Of a DNA stretch of 5,262 nucleotides, positions 1 to 4,994 are shown piece by piece. How positions within the stretch are numbered: the first letter of the stretch is position 1; the number at the start of each line of letters is the position of its first letter. This DNA comes from Candidatus Methanoperedens sp. (GTDB lineage Archaea; Halobacteriota; Methanosarcinia; Methanosarcinales; Methanoperedenaceae). The stretch covers positions 1 through 5,262 of the forward strand of contig JAPZAN010000208.1 in the NCBI GenBank assembly GCA_027460605.1, read 5' to 3'. The translations under genes were made by a program, and so were the position numbers. The notes under the pieces were generated by a model. It saw only the letters and a program-made list of their open reading frames with translations, made no database searches and was not told the DNA's origin.

Positions 1-91
1 GGTACTTGGCTGCCAATTTTTGAGATGTGTTTCCTGAATCATAATCCTTCAAATAATATTTGAGCTTCCGCTTGTTATTGATTTTTACCAC
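1..91 (-). CDS. N-terminal fragment of a helix-turn-helix, possibly transposase, protein (runs off left edge)
   Basis: An open minus-strand frame of 30 codons runs from a GTG at 91 to the window edge, and the remainder lies outside. The readable peptide is basic and lysine/tyrosine-rich, with a segment reading LKYYLKDYDSGNTSQKLAAKY. That is the pattern of the first helices of a homeodomain-like helix-turn-helix, as found at the N-terminus of archaeal transposases (for example IS481-type) and related DNA-binding proteins. The frame has no ATG. The GTG at 91 is the only standard start codon in it, but there is no clear Shine-Dalgarno sequence in front of it and the frame stays open further upstream to a TAA, so the start is uncertain. 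The AT-rich surroundings fit a mobile or recently acquired segment. The transposase reading is inference from a short peptide; an ordinary HTH regulator is possible. Confidence 0.5.
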   Translation of the reverse strand, partial: MVKINNKRKLKYYLKDYDSGNTSQKLAAKY

Positions 92-189
92 ATATATACA
101 TTTATTTAGAATGAGGAAGTTTTTTCGGGAAAAGATACTGAGGATTCTGCTAAGTTAAGGAGTATTAAAGCATTAACATGCACGTAAGT
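92..189. other. AT-rich intergenic stretch
   Basis: No supportable gene is seen here. The stretch lies between the start of the left-edge HTH fragment and the terminator of the small cysteine-rich gene, and should contain the promoter of the fragment. AT-rich pieces such as ATATATA at 92-98 could serve as a promoter element, but none sits at a convincing distance from the proposed GTG start. If the fragment is a transposase, one end of the insertion sequence would fall here, but the matching inverted repeat is outside the window. Confidence 0.4.
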
Positions 190-207
190 TATAAAAAACA
201 AAAAAAA
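190..207 (-). terminator. T-rich archaeal-type terminator after the small cysteine-rich gene
   Basis: Immediately after the TAA of the 104-residue gene, the minus strand reads seven T, one G and six more T. Archaeal RNA polymerase terminates on such oligo-T tracts without needing a stable hairpin. No strong stem precedes it, in keeping with an archaeal intrinsic terminator. The position directly behind the stop codon supports the call. Confidence 0.6.
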
Positions 208-522
208 TTAAAACAATGTATCGCTTACTTTTTTCGTCTTGAAGTTAATTGCTTTTTTGCAACTCTCACAAACCATAACCAAATCTTCTGGATAGTGTCG
301 ATTAACAAAACTTCCAGCGTAACAGTATTTACAATGCCCCTGTCCATCGCTTGCATAAGTATCACAAGCCTCTTCAGTTAGATAGGTTCCACTTAAATAA
401 CCATCACACCATATAACTTCTTTATTTTTGCTTATGCCAATTTGGTCACTTTGACAGAGGGGGCATTGTCCTTCCATCATGCTTTTGTAATAATATCCAA
501 AAGGAGGGGGTAATTTTGTCAT
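208..522 (-). CDS. Small cysteine-rich, zinc-ribbon-like protein of unknown function
   Basis: A 104-residue protein with eight cysteines. Three CxxC knuckles stand at residues 20/23 (CPLC), 64/67 (CKYC) and 85/88 (CESC), and single cysteines at 39 and 53. The 64/67 and 85/88 pairs, about 17 residues apart, have the spacing of a classic zinc ribbon or rubredoxin-like fold. The 20/23 pair could form a second site with Cys39 and Cys53. The ATG at 522 is supported by AAGAGGT at 530-536, seven bases upstream; Met15/Met16 have no comparable site. There is no signal peptide or membrane segment, so it is presumably cytoplasmic. It lies 113 bases downstream of the lyase gene on the same strand and is followed by a T-rich terminator, so it may be the end of the same transcript or a separate unit. 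I do not recognise the family. Zinc binding is inferred from the cysteine pattern alone. Confidence 0.75.
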   Translation of the reverse strand: MTKLPPPFGYYYKSMMEGQCPLCQSDQIGISKNKEVIWCDGYLSGTYLTEEACDTYASDGQGHCKYCYAGSFVNRHYPEDLVMVCESCKKAINFKTKKVSDTLF

Positions 523-635
523 TATTTATACCTCTTATGTATCCAAATCTTTGATACAAACTATTTGAAGTAAACGGTTCATTCTGAAGTTTTTAATCTT
601 CTAATACCTCAAATCTCGTTAATCCCTTTGCTTCT
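523..635. other. Intergenic gap between the lyase gene and the cysteine-rich gene
   Basis: AT-rich and without a supportable gene. It holds the ribosome binding site of the 104-residue gene and the small dyad at 539-557. There is no long T run on the minus strand behind the lyase stop codon, so read-through from the lyase gene into the small gene is plausible. No confident TATA box was found. Confidence 0.4.
539..557. repeat. Short imperfect inverted repeat upstream of the cysteine-rich gene
   Basis: GTATC at 539-543 and GATAC at 553-557 flank a CAAA/TTTG pair, so the segment can fold as GTAT, a bulged C, then CAA, with a four-base loop. It lies just upstream of the Shine-Dalgarno site (530-536) of the minus-strand small gene, so it could be an operator or a leader hairpin. 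It is short and AT-rich, and chance is a real alternative. Confidence 0.3.
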
Positions 636-2066
636 TCACTTTTTTCTCCCATATCCCCTTATCTCCTCAATCATCTTCTTATCCACAACCCCCGGCTCAG
701 TCATCTTCCTGGCGTCAAGTATCTCATTCAAATACTTCTCAGGAATAATATCCTTCTCGATAAGCACCTGCCTCAATGACTTATTCTCAGAAAGCGCTGT
801 CTTCACAAGCTCTGCCACTTTATCATATCCGATATAAGGATTAAGAACCGTCGCCAGCGCATGGCTCTTTTCAAGAAGCTCGCCGCACCGCTTTTCATCC
901 ACTACCAGACCGGAAATGCAATCTTCCCTGAACATCTTTATAGCATTTGTCAAAAGCTCAATGCTCCACAGGAGGTCAAATGCAATAAGAGGCGTCATCA
1001 CATTGAGTTCCATCTGTCCAGCCTCCGCCGCCAGCGCCACCGCATGGTCATTGCCCATGACCTGGAAACATACCATGTTAACCGCCTCAGGAATCGAGGG
1101 GTTTATCTTCCCCGGCATTATTGACGAGCCCGGCTCAACTTCTGGCAGGATAATCTCTGCGATACCCGTTTTTGGACCTGAATTAAGGAGGCGCAGGTCA
1201 TTTGAAATCTTATTCAGTTCGATTGCCAGAATCCGCAGCGCGCCTGATACATCTGCAAAACCAGCCATGCTCCATGAAAGCATGATGCTGTTTCCCTGGT
1301 AAAACTCAAAACCTGTAAGCTTGCCCAATTCAGAAATAATCGCCTTTTTGAAATCCGGATGCGTATTGATGCCGGTGCCGACGGCTGTCCCGCCGATTCC
1401 CAGCTCCAGCATGCTATTTTCCGAAGCAGCAAGCCTCACGATGCACTTATCAAGCGATGCTGCATATCCGCCAAACACCTGGCCGTACCTTATGGGCACC
1501 GCATCCTCAAGATGCGTCCTCCCGACTTTGATAACATGGTCGTATTCTCTGGCTTTTGCGCGCAAGACTGAGATAATTTCTTCAAGCTCCCCGATAAGAG
1601 GTTGTATTGTTAAAAGCACGCTCAATCTAATTGTCGTCGGTATCACGTCATTGGACGATTGCGCCATGTTCACGTGGTTGTTCGGGTGAACGAGATGATA
1701 ATCGCCCGGTTTTCCGCCAAGTTTTTTAATCGCTGCGTTAGCAATGACCTCATTCATATTCATGTTAAAAGGCGTGCCTGCGCCTGCCTGGAATACATCG
1801 AGTATGAACTGGTCGCTATACTTACCCTCAATAACCTCATCTGCGGCTTTGACTATTGCCGAACCTGTTTTTTCATCGAGCATACCAAGTTTCATATTTG
1901 CCAGCGCTGCCGCTTTTTTGATAATGGCAAGAGATTTTATAAAATCCGGTTTTGCTCTCAGCTCGCTTAGCCTGAAATTTTTAGACGCCCGTGTTGTAAA
2001 TGCCCCGTAAAGAACGTTTTCAGGAACTTCTATCTCGCCCAGGCTGTCCTTTTCAATCCTGCTCAT
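636..2066 (-). CDS. aspA: Aspartate ammonia-lyase-like enzyme (aspartase/fumarase superfamily)
   Basis: A 476-residue member of the aspartase/fumarase class II superfamily, full length for the family (about 465-480). These homotetrameric cytoplasmic enzymes catalyse anti-elimination giving fumarate: aspartase releases ammonia from L-aspartate, fumarase water from malate. Visible landmarks are GAGT at 95-98, NMNMNE at 101-106, the substrate loop HVNMAQSSND at 131-140, GRTHLEDAVP at 182-191, and the superfamily signature GSSIMPGKIN at 313-322. By recalled alignment with Bacillus aspartase, Ser314 is the catalytic base, with Lys320 and Asn322 binding substrate. The stretch after the signature (PEAVNMVCFQVMGND, then AAEAGQMELNVM at 346-357) resembles aspartases more than FumC, whereas QSSND is the fumarase form (aspartases usually have QSTND). 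Aspartase is therefore preferred but not certain. The start chosen is the ATG at 2066, with GAGGAG five bases upstream; an in-frame upstream ATG at 2150 would add 28 unconserved residues and overlap the preceding gene. It probably shares a transcript with hps-rraA, 68 bases upstream. Confidence 0.88.
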   Translation of the reverse strand: MSRIEKDSLGEIEVPENVLYGAFTTRASKNFRLSELRAKPDFIKSLAIIKKAAALANMKLGMLDEKTGSAIVKAADEVIEGKYSDQFILDVFQAGAGTPFNMNMNEVIANAAIKKLGGKPGDYHLVHPNNHVNMAQSSNDVIPTTIRLSVLLTIQPLIGELEEIISVLRAKAREYDHVIKVGRTHLEDAVPIRYGQVFGGYAASLDKCIVRLAASENSMLELGIGGTAVGTGINTHPDFKKAIISELGKLTGFEFYQGNSIMLSWSMAGFADVSGALRILAIELNKISNDLRLLNSGPKTGIAEIILPEVEPGSSIMPGKINPSIPEAVNMVCFQVMGNDHAVALAAEAGQMELNVMTPLIAFDLLWSIELLTNAIKMFREDCISGLVVDEKRCGELLEKSHALATVLNPYIGYDKVAELVKTALSENKSLRQVLIEKDIIPEKYLNEILDARKMTEPGVVDKKMIEEIRGYGRKK

Positions 2067-2071
2067 TTGAA

Positions 2072-2077
2072 CTCCTC
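2072..2077 (-). promoter_or_regulatory. Shine-Dalgarno site fixing the lyase start
   Basis: The minus strand reads GAGGAG here, five bases before the ATG at 2066. It decides between that start, where family homology begins, and the in-frame ATG at 2150 that would overlap the end of hps-rraA. Confidence 0.75.
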
Positions 2078-2134
2078 TGCCATCTCCATATATATTTGAA
2101 TCATTTAAAATCTTATGTGAAATAATCGAATTAC

Positions 2135-3409
2135 CTATTTCTTCTCCCATTTCTCAAGATACAGCACTTCCGACAGGGTTTTTCCCCTTTTTATTTCGTC
2201 GCGTATCCTGCGCTCGTTTTTTTCCACCTCGACCGCCCGCCTTGCAATCTCGTATCCCCGTTCCTTCGGAATAACAACAACGCCGTTATCATCCCCAACT
2301 ATGAAATCGCCGGGTTTTACAGTCTGGCCGCCGCACTGTATTTCAGCGTTGATTTCCCCGAATCCTTTGGGTTCGCCCGCATTCGGCACTATCGAAGTCG
2401 CAAAAACCGGGAAATTAAGGCGCCTGATATCGTCCACATCCCTCACCGCGCCGTCAATGACAACGCCTGCAATTCCTTTATTAATGCAGCTTAGCGTGGC
2501 AAGTTCCCCCCACGGCGCGACATGGGGGCTGCCGTTGTAAATTACAATAACATCACCCGGATTGGCAACGTCAATTGCCTCAACGGTTTTTGCCCAATCA
2601 CCGGGAAAAGTCTGGACTGTGACCGCTTTTCCTGCGGTTTTTGTCCCAAGGCAGATTGACCTGATGTTTTGCATGGCGCCTTTCCTGTGCATGGCATCCG
2701 AAATATTGGGCGTTGAGACTTTTTTTAGCAATTCAATCGTTTTCTCATCGATTGGTTGTTCGGCTTCTTCTGCGATTTCGGGCCTGTCGATGCTTTCACG
2801 TATCTCTTTTGCCGAGGCCGTAACATTGGATGAACGGACGATATTACCGCCCACGATAACGATTTGCGCGCCCATCAATACCACTGCTGCGGCGCTTTGG
2901 GCGTCAAGCCCCCCTGCAACCGCTATCGGCACATTAATCTTGAGGGATTTCAGGATTTTGACAGGGTCTTCCCCAATCATTTGCTGGTCAATACCAACAT
3001 GGACGTTGATATAATCAATACCCATTTCTGCCAGTTCTTTTGCCCTCTCCGCATGGCCGCCTGCGGAAATGAGGTCTGCCATAAGTTTTACACCGTACTT
3101 GCGCGCTGAGCGGATAGCATCCCGGATAGTGGAATTATCCGCACTGCCAAGAATCATTATTATATCGGCGCCTGCTTTTGCCGCCATCTCGACCTCCATG
3201 GCGCCAGTGTCCATGGTTTTCATGTCAGCGAGAATAACGTGACCGGGAAATGCAACTTTCAGCTTTCTTATCGCATCCATGCCTTCGCTCTTGATAAGCG
3301 GCGTCCCGGCTTCAATCCAGTCCGCACCTCCCTCAACTGCCTCTTTTGCAATCTGGAGCGCGCGGTCTATTTCCAGAACATCGAGAGCGACCTGAAGTAT
3401 GGGTTTAAT
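2135..3409 (-). CDS. hps: Fused 3-hexulose-6-phosphate synthase / RraA-family protein
   Basis: A 424-residue two-domain protein. Residues 1 to about 207 are an orotidine-decarboxylase-like TIM barrel of the 3-hexulose-6-phosphate synthase type: QVALD at 6-10, the metal/catalytic motif ADMKTMD at 61-67 (Asp62, Lys64, Asp67) and the phosphate-binding AVAGGLDA and VIVGGNIV strands at 163-170 and 184-191. This enzyme condenses formaldehyde with ribulose-5-phosphate, or runs in reverse to yield ribulose-5-phosphate for pentose synthesis in archaea. After a linker, residues from about 225 form an RraA-like domain (also mislabelled demethylmenaquinone methyltransferase) with VIDGAVRD at 317-324, whose Arg-Asp pair is typical of RraA-related aldolases. 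The role of that domain in these fusions is not established. Family alignment starts at KPILQVALD, which points to an ATT at 3409 behind GGTGAT; the only standard start, TTG at 3490, would add 27 unconserved residues and has no ribosome binding site. The isomerase partner (Phi) is not in the window. Confidence 0.88.
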   Translation of the reverse strand: MKPILQVALDVLEIDRALQIAKEAVEGGADWIEAGTPLIKSEGMDAIRKLKVAFPGHVILADMKTMDTGAMEVEMAAKAGADIIMILGSADNSTIRDAIRSARKYGVKLMADLISAGGHAERAKELAEMGIDYINVHVGIDQQMIGEDPVKILKSLKINVPIAVAGGLDAQSAAAVVLMGAQIVIVGGNIVRSSNVTASAKEIRESIDRPEIAEEAEQPIDEKTIELLKKVSTPNISDAMHRKGAMQNIRSICLGTKTAGKAVTVQTFPGDWAKTVEAIDVANPGDVIVIYNGSPHVAPWGELATLSCINKGIAGVVIDGAVRDVDDIRRLNFPVFATSIVPNAGEPKGFGEINAEIQCGGQTVKPGDFIVGDDNGVVVIPKERGYEIARRAVEVEKNERRIRDEIKRGKTLSEVLYLEKWEKK

Positions 3410-3412
3410 AAA

Positions 3413-3418
3413 ATCACC
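3413..3418 (-). promoter_or_regulatory. Shine-Dalgarno site for hps-rraA, supporting an ATT start
   Basis: The minus strand reads GGTGAT, a match to the 3' part of the full anti-16S complement AGGAGGTGAT, ending three bases before ATT at 3409-3407. In that register the spacing from the GGAGG core position would be seven bases, which is normal. The site supports initiation exactly where family homology begins. Confidence 0.5.
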
Positions 3419-3482
3419 GTTGAATAAATGAGCGTTTATGATTAAAGATTTAATGGTTAATGAACGGCCGGTTAAAAACAGT

Positions 3483-3493
3483 TGATTCAATCA
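3483..3493. repeat. 11-base palindrome at the predicted hps-rraA transcription start
   Basis: TGATT and AATCA are perfect inverted arms around a central C. The dyad lies about 25 bases downstream of the minus-strand TATA-like block, about where transcription of hps-rraA should begin, which is a common place for an archaeal repressor. Arms of five bases are expected by chance fairly often in a region of this size. Confidence 0.35.
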
Positions 3494-3504
3494 CTATAAA
3501 GAGC

Positions 3505-3515
3505 AAAATATAAAG
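3505..3515. promoter_or_regulatory. Bidirectional TATA-like element
   Basis: Read on the minus strand the block is CTTTATATTTT, close to the euryarchaeal TATA consensus, and it would place hps-rraA transcription start near 3484 and leave a leader of about 75 bases. Read on the plus strand it is AAAATATAAAG preceded by purine-rich GAGC, which would start ccmA transcription near 3538, just upstream of its Shine-Dalgarno site. One block could serve both genes. Confidence 0.5.
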
Positions 3516-3540
3516 CTTGAACATGTTTATTTAGACAAAG

Positions 3541-3546
3541 CAGGAG
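3541..3546 (+). promoter_or_regulatory. Shine-Dalgarno site for ccmA, supporting an ATA start
   Basis: CAGGAG is placed eight bases before the ATA at 3555. No ATG, GTG or TTG in the ccmA frame lies between the upstream stop codon at 3483 and the ATG at 3693, which is already past Walker A. The site therefore marks the likely initiation region. Confidence 0.55.
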
Positions 3547-3554
3547 AAATCCAT

Positions 3555-4262
3555 ATAATCTCTATTGAAAACCTCTCAAAAGCATTCGGCACCAACATTG
3601 TCCTTCGGAAAATCAATCTCAAAATAGAAAAAGGTGAATTCCTGACTATATTCGGACCGAACGGCGCCGGGAAAACCACGCTCATCAAAATAATGTCAAC
3701 TCTTGTAAGCCCGACTGCTGGAAAGGTCGTCATCGACGGCATTGACATCAAAGAGGATCCTACCGGAATCAGGAAAAAAATCGGCGTAATCTCGCATGAA
3801 ACGTACCTTTACCACGAACTGACGGCTGCTGAAAACCTGCGGTTCTTCGGAAAAATGTATGATACGCCGCATCTTGAAACGCGGATTGATGAGCTGATAA
3901 AACAGGTCGGCCTGAACTACAGAAAAAATGACCGCGTGAGGACATTCTCCCGCGGGATGAAACAGCGCCTTTCAATCGCAAGAGCCTTAATCCATGACCC
4001 GCCGATACTATTCCTCGATGAACCGTATACCGGGCTTGACCAGCATGCCAGCGCAACTTTTGACAGGATACTTGGCGGCATGAACGCACATGATAAGACG
4101 CGGGTACTCATTTCGCACGATATTGAACGAGGCATTTCCATGTGCGACAGGGCAATCATTCTCGCCGGCGGGTATATTGCGCATGAGATGACAGAATCAG
4201 AGATAAGCGACCTTCTCCAGTGCAGGGCTATTTATGAAAAGCATGTGGAGGAGCGCACATGA
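3555..4262 (+). CDS. ccmA: Cytochrome c maturation ABC transporter ATP-binding protein CcmA
   Basis: A 235-residue cytoplasmic ABC ATPase that, with CcmB and CcmC, powers haem handling in System I cytochrome c biogenesis by releasing holo-CcmE. It contains Walker A GPNGAGKTT at 34-42 (Lys40), the signature FSRGMKQR at 131-138, Walker B ILFLDEP at 151-157 (Asp155, Glu156), D-loop GLDQ at 160-163 and switch His188. The usual Q-loop glutamine appears to be Glu82, in SHETYLYHELTAAENL. The frame is open from 3486, but the first ATG (3693) falls after Walker A, so a full-length protein needs a non-standard start. ATA at 3555, eight bases after CAGGAG, gives MISIENLSKAFG, which matches the usual N-terminus of the family. 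The stop overlaps the ccmB start as ATGA, indicating translational coupling. Identity as CcmA rather than another ABC-2 type ATPase rests mainly on the ccmB-ccmC context. Confidence 0.88.
   Translation: MISIENLSKAFGTNIVLRKINLKIEKGEFLTIFGPNGAGKTTLIKIMSTLVSPTAGKVVIDGIDIKEDPTGIRKKIGVISHETYLYHELTAAENLRFFGKMYDTPHLETRIDELIKQVGLNYRKNDRVRTFSRGMKQRLSIARALIHDPPILFLDEPYTGLDQHASATFDRILGGMNAHDKTRVLISHDIERGISMCDRAIILAGGYIAHEMTESEISDLLQCRAIYEKHVEERT
4247..4251 (+). promoter_or_regulatory. Shine-Dalgarno site of ccmB inside the end of ccmA
   Basis: GGAGG lies seven bases before the ccmB ATG at 4259, within the last codons of ccmA, and the start overlaps the ccmA stop as ATGA. It supports coupled translation of the two ABC subunits and fixes the ccmB start. 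Confidence 0.7.
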
Positions 4263-4948
4263 AATTTCTTGAAATCGCAATCAAAGACTTAAGAGCCGAG
4301 TTCAGGACAAAACAGATGCTTAATTCCATGATGATATTTGCTCTCCTTGTGATTGTCATTTTCAGTTATGCCTTCGGGAACGAGGCAACGCTTGAGGTGA
4401 AGGTGCTTAATAAGAAGGTAGTGGATTTACTGGCGCCCGGAATGCTGTGGATAGCCTTCACCTTTGCGGGGATGCTCGGGCTTTCAAGGTCATTTGCAGG
4501 TGAAAAAGAAGAGGGATGCCTTGAAGGATTAAAACTTTGCCCTGTTGACAGGAGCGAAATATACAACGGGAAGGTCTTATCGAACGCAGTTTTGATGTTC
4601 CTGATGGAAATAACCACAATTCCGGTTTTTATCGTGCTTTTCAGTTATGACATCAAAAATATTCCAGGTCTTTTGGTCGTGGTGGTTCTGGGGACTTTCG
4701 GGTTCATATTTGTGGGCACGCTTCTCTCGGCGCTCACTGTTAATACAAGGACGCGGGAAATCCTGCTTCCAGTGATTCTTTTCCCGGTTCTTATTCCTGT
4801 AATACTTTCGGCTGTAACTGCAACGGGAACAATGCTCGCCTCGGGTGATTTTTCCGAAATTTACGGCGAATTGCAGATACTTGCAGTATATGATGTCATT
4901 TTTTTTGTTGTAGCGCAGCTTGTGTTTGAATATACGATTGAAGATTGA
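4259..4948 (+). CDS. ccmB: Cytochrome c maturation membrane permease CcmB
   Basis: A 229-residue integral membrane protein, the normal length for CcmB, which is the ABC membrane subunit that pairs with CcmA. About six hydrophobic segments can be read: roughly 23-40, 57-76, 106-128, 136-159, 168-187 and 205-224. A short charged N-terminus (KDLRAEFRTKQM at 9-20) typical of CcmB leads into the first helix. The loop RSFAGEKEEGCLEGLKLCPV at 77-96 resembles the conserved cytoplasmic coupling loop of CcmB, where bacterial proteins have a closely similar stretch around a GxLEGL pattern. The start is the ATG in the ATGA overlap with ccmA. It is followed 46 bases later by ccmC. The family call is confident from the loop and neighbours. 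The helix limits are estimated by eye. Confidence 0.9.
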   Translation: MKFLEIAIKDLRAEFRTKQMLNSMMIFALLVIVIFSYAFGNEATLEVKVLNKKVVDLLAPGMLWIAFTFAGMLGLSRSFAGEKEEGCLEGLKLCPVDRSEIYNGKVLSNAVLMFLMEITTIPVFIVLFSYDIKNIPGLLVVVVLGTFGFIFVGTLLSALTVNTRTREILLPVILFPVLIPVILSAVTATGTMLASGDFSEIYGELQILAVYDVIFFVVAQLVFEYTIED

Positions 4949-4994
4949 GTTACGAAAGGATAATGTTATTAAGATTCATGGAGATTTTAAGAAT

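Larger units (their letters stand above)
3410..3554. promoter_or_regulatory. Divergent promoter region between hps-rraA and ccmA
   Basis: This 145-base gap separates two divergently transcribed units. It contains a TATA-like block at 3505-3515 usable in both directions, a second weaker TATA-like CTATAAAG at 3494-3501 on the plus strand, a perfect 6-base-arm dyad ATTAAA-GA-TTTAAT at 3441-3454, two direct copies of GGTTAA at 3455-3460 and 3470-3475 on either side of CGGCCG at 3465-3470, and a dyad TGATT-C-AATCA at 3483-3493. The promoter role is inferred from the layout. Which dyad, if any, is an operator cannot be told from one sequence. Confidence 0.6.

Noticed and set aside
101..110. TTTATTTAGA repeated at 3526-3535
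   Set aside because: A ten-base AT-rich match between two unrelated sites is expected by chance and has no extended flanking similarity.
178..381. Plus-strand 67-codon frame opposite the cysteine-rich gene
   Set aside because: It overlaps a better-supported minus-strand gene, crosses its terminator, and has no recognisable domain or ribosome binding site.
861..2010. Several plus-strand frames of 70-128 codons opposite the lyase gene
   Set aside because: They are antisense shadows of a well-conserved enzyme, with no domain signal of their own.
2090..2100. ATATATA-rich stretch as an internal promoter for the lyase gene
   Set aside because: A start about 25 bases downstream would fall within or after the ribosome binding site, so co-transcription with hps-rraA is the better explanation.
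2067..2150. 28-residue N-terminal extension of the lyase from an ATG at 2150
   Set aside because: It overlaps the end of hps-rraA, has no matching ribosome binding site and no family homology; ATG 2066 with GAGGAG is clearly better.
2301..3109. Plus-strand frames opposite hps-rraA, the longest of 150 codons
   Set aside because: They arise from the codon composition of the real minus-strand gene; the encoded peptides have no coherent motifs.
3523..3534. Three-codon reading frame ATG TTT ATT TAG upstream of ccmA as a leader peptide
   Set aside because: It lies upstream of the transcription start expected from the TATA block, has no ribosome binding site, and such short frames are common by chance.
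3693..3695. ATG at 3693 as the start of ccmA
   Set aside because: It would remove the Walker A motif, which is intact and in frame immediately upstream.
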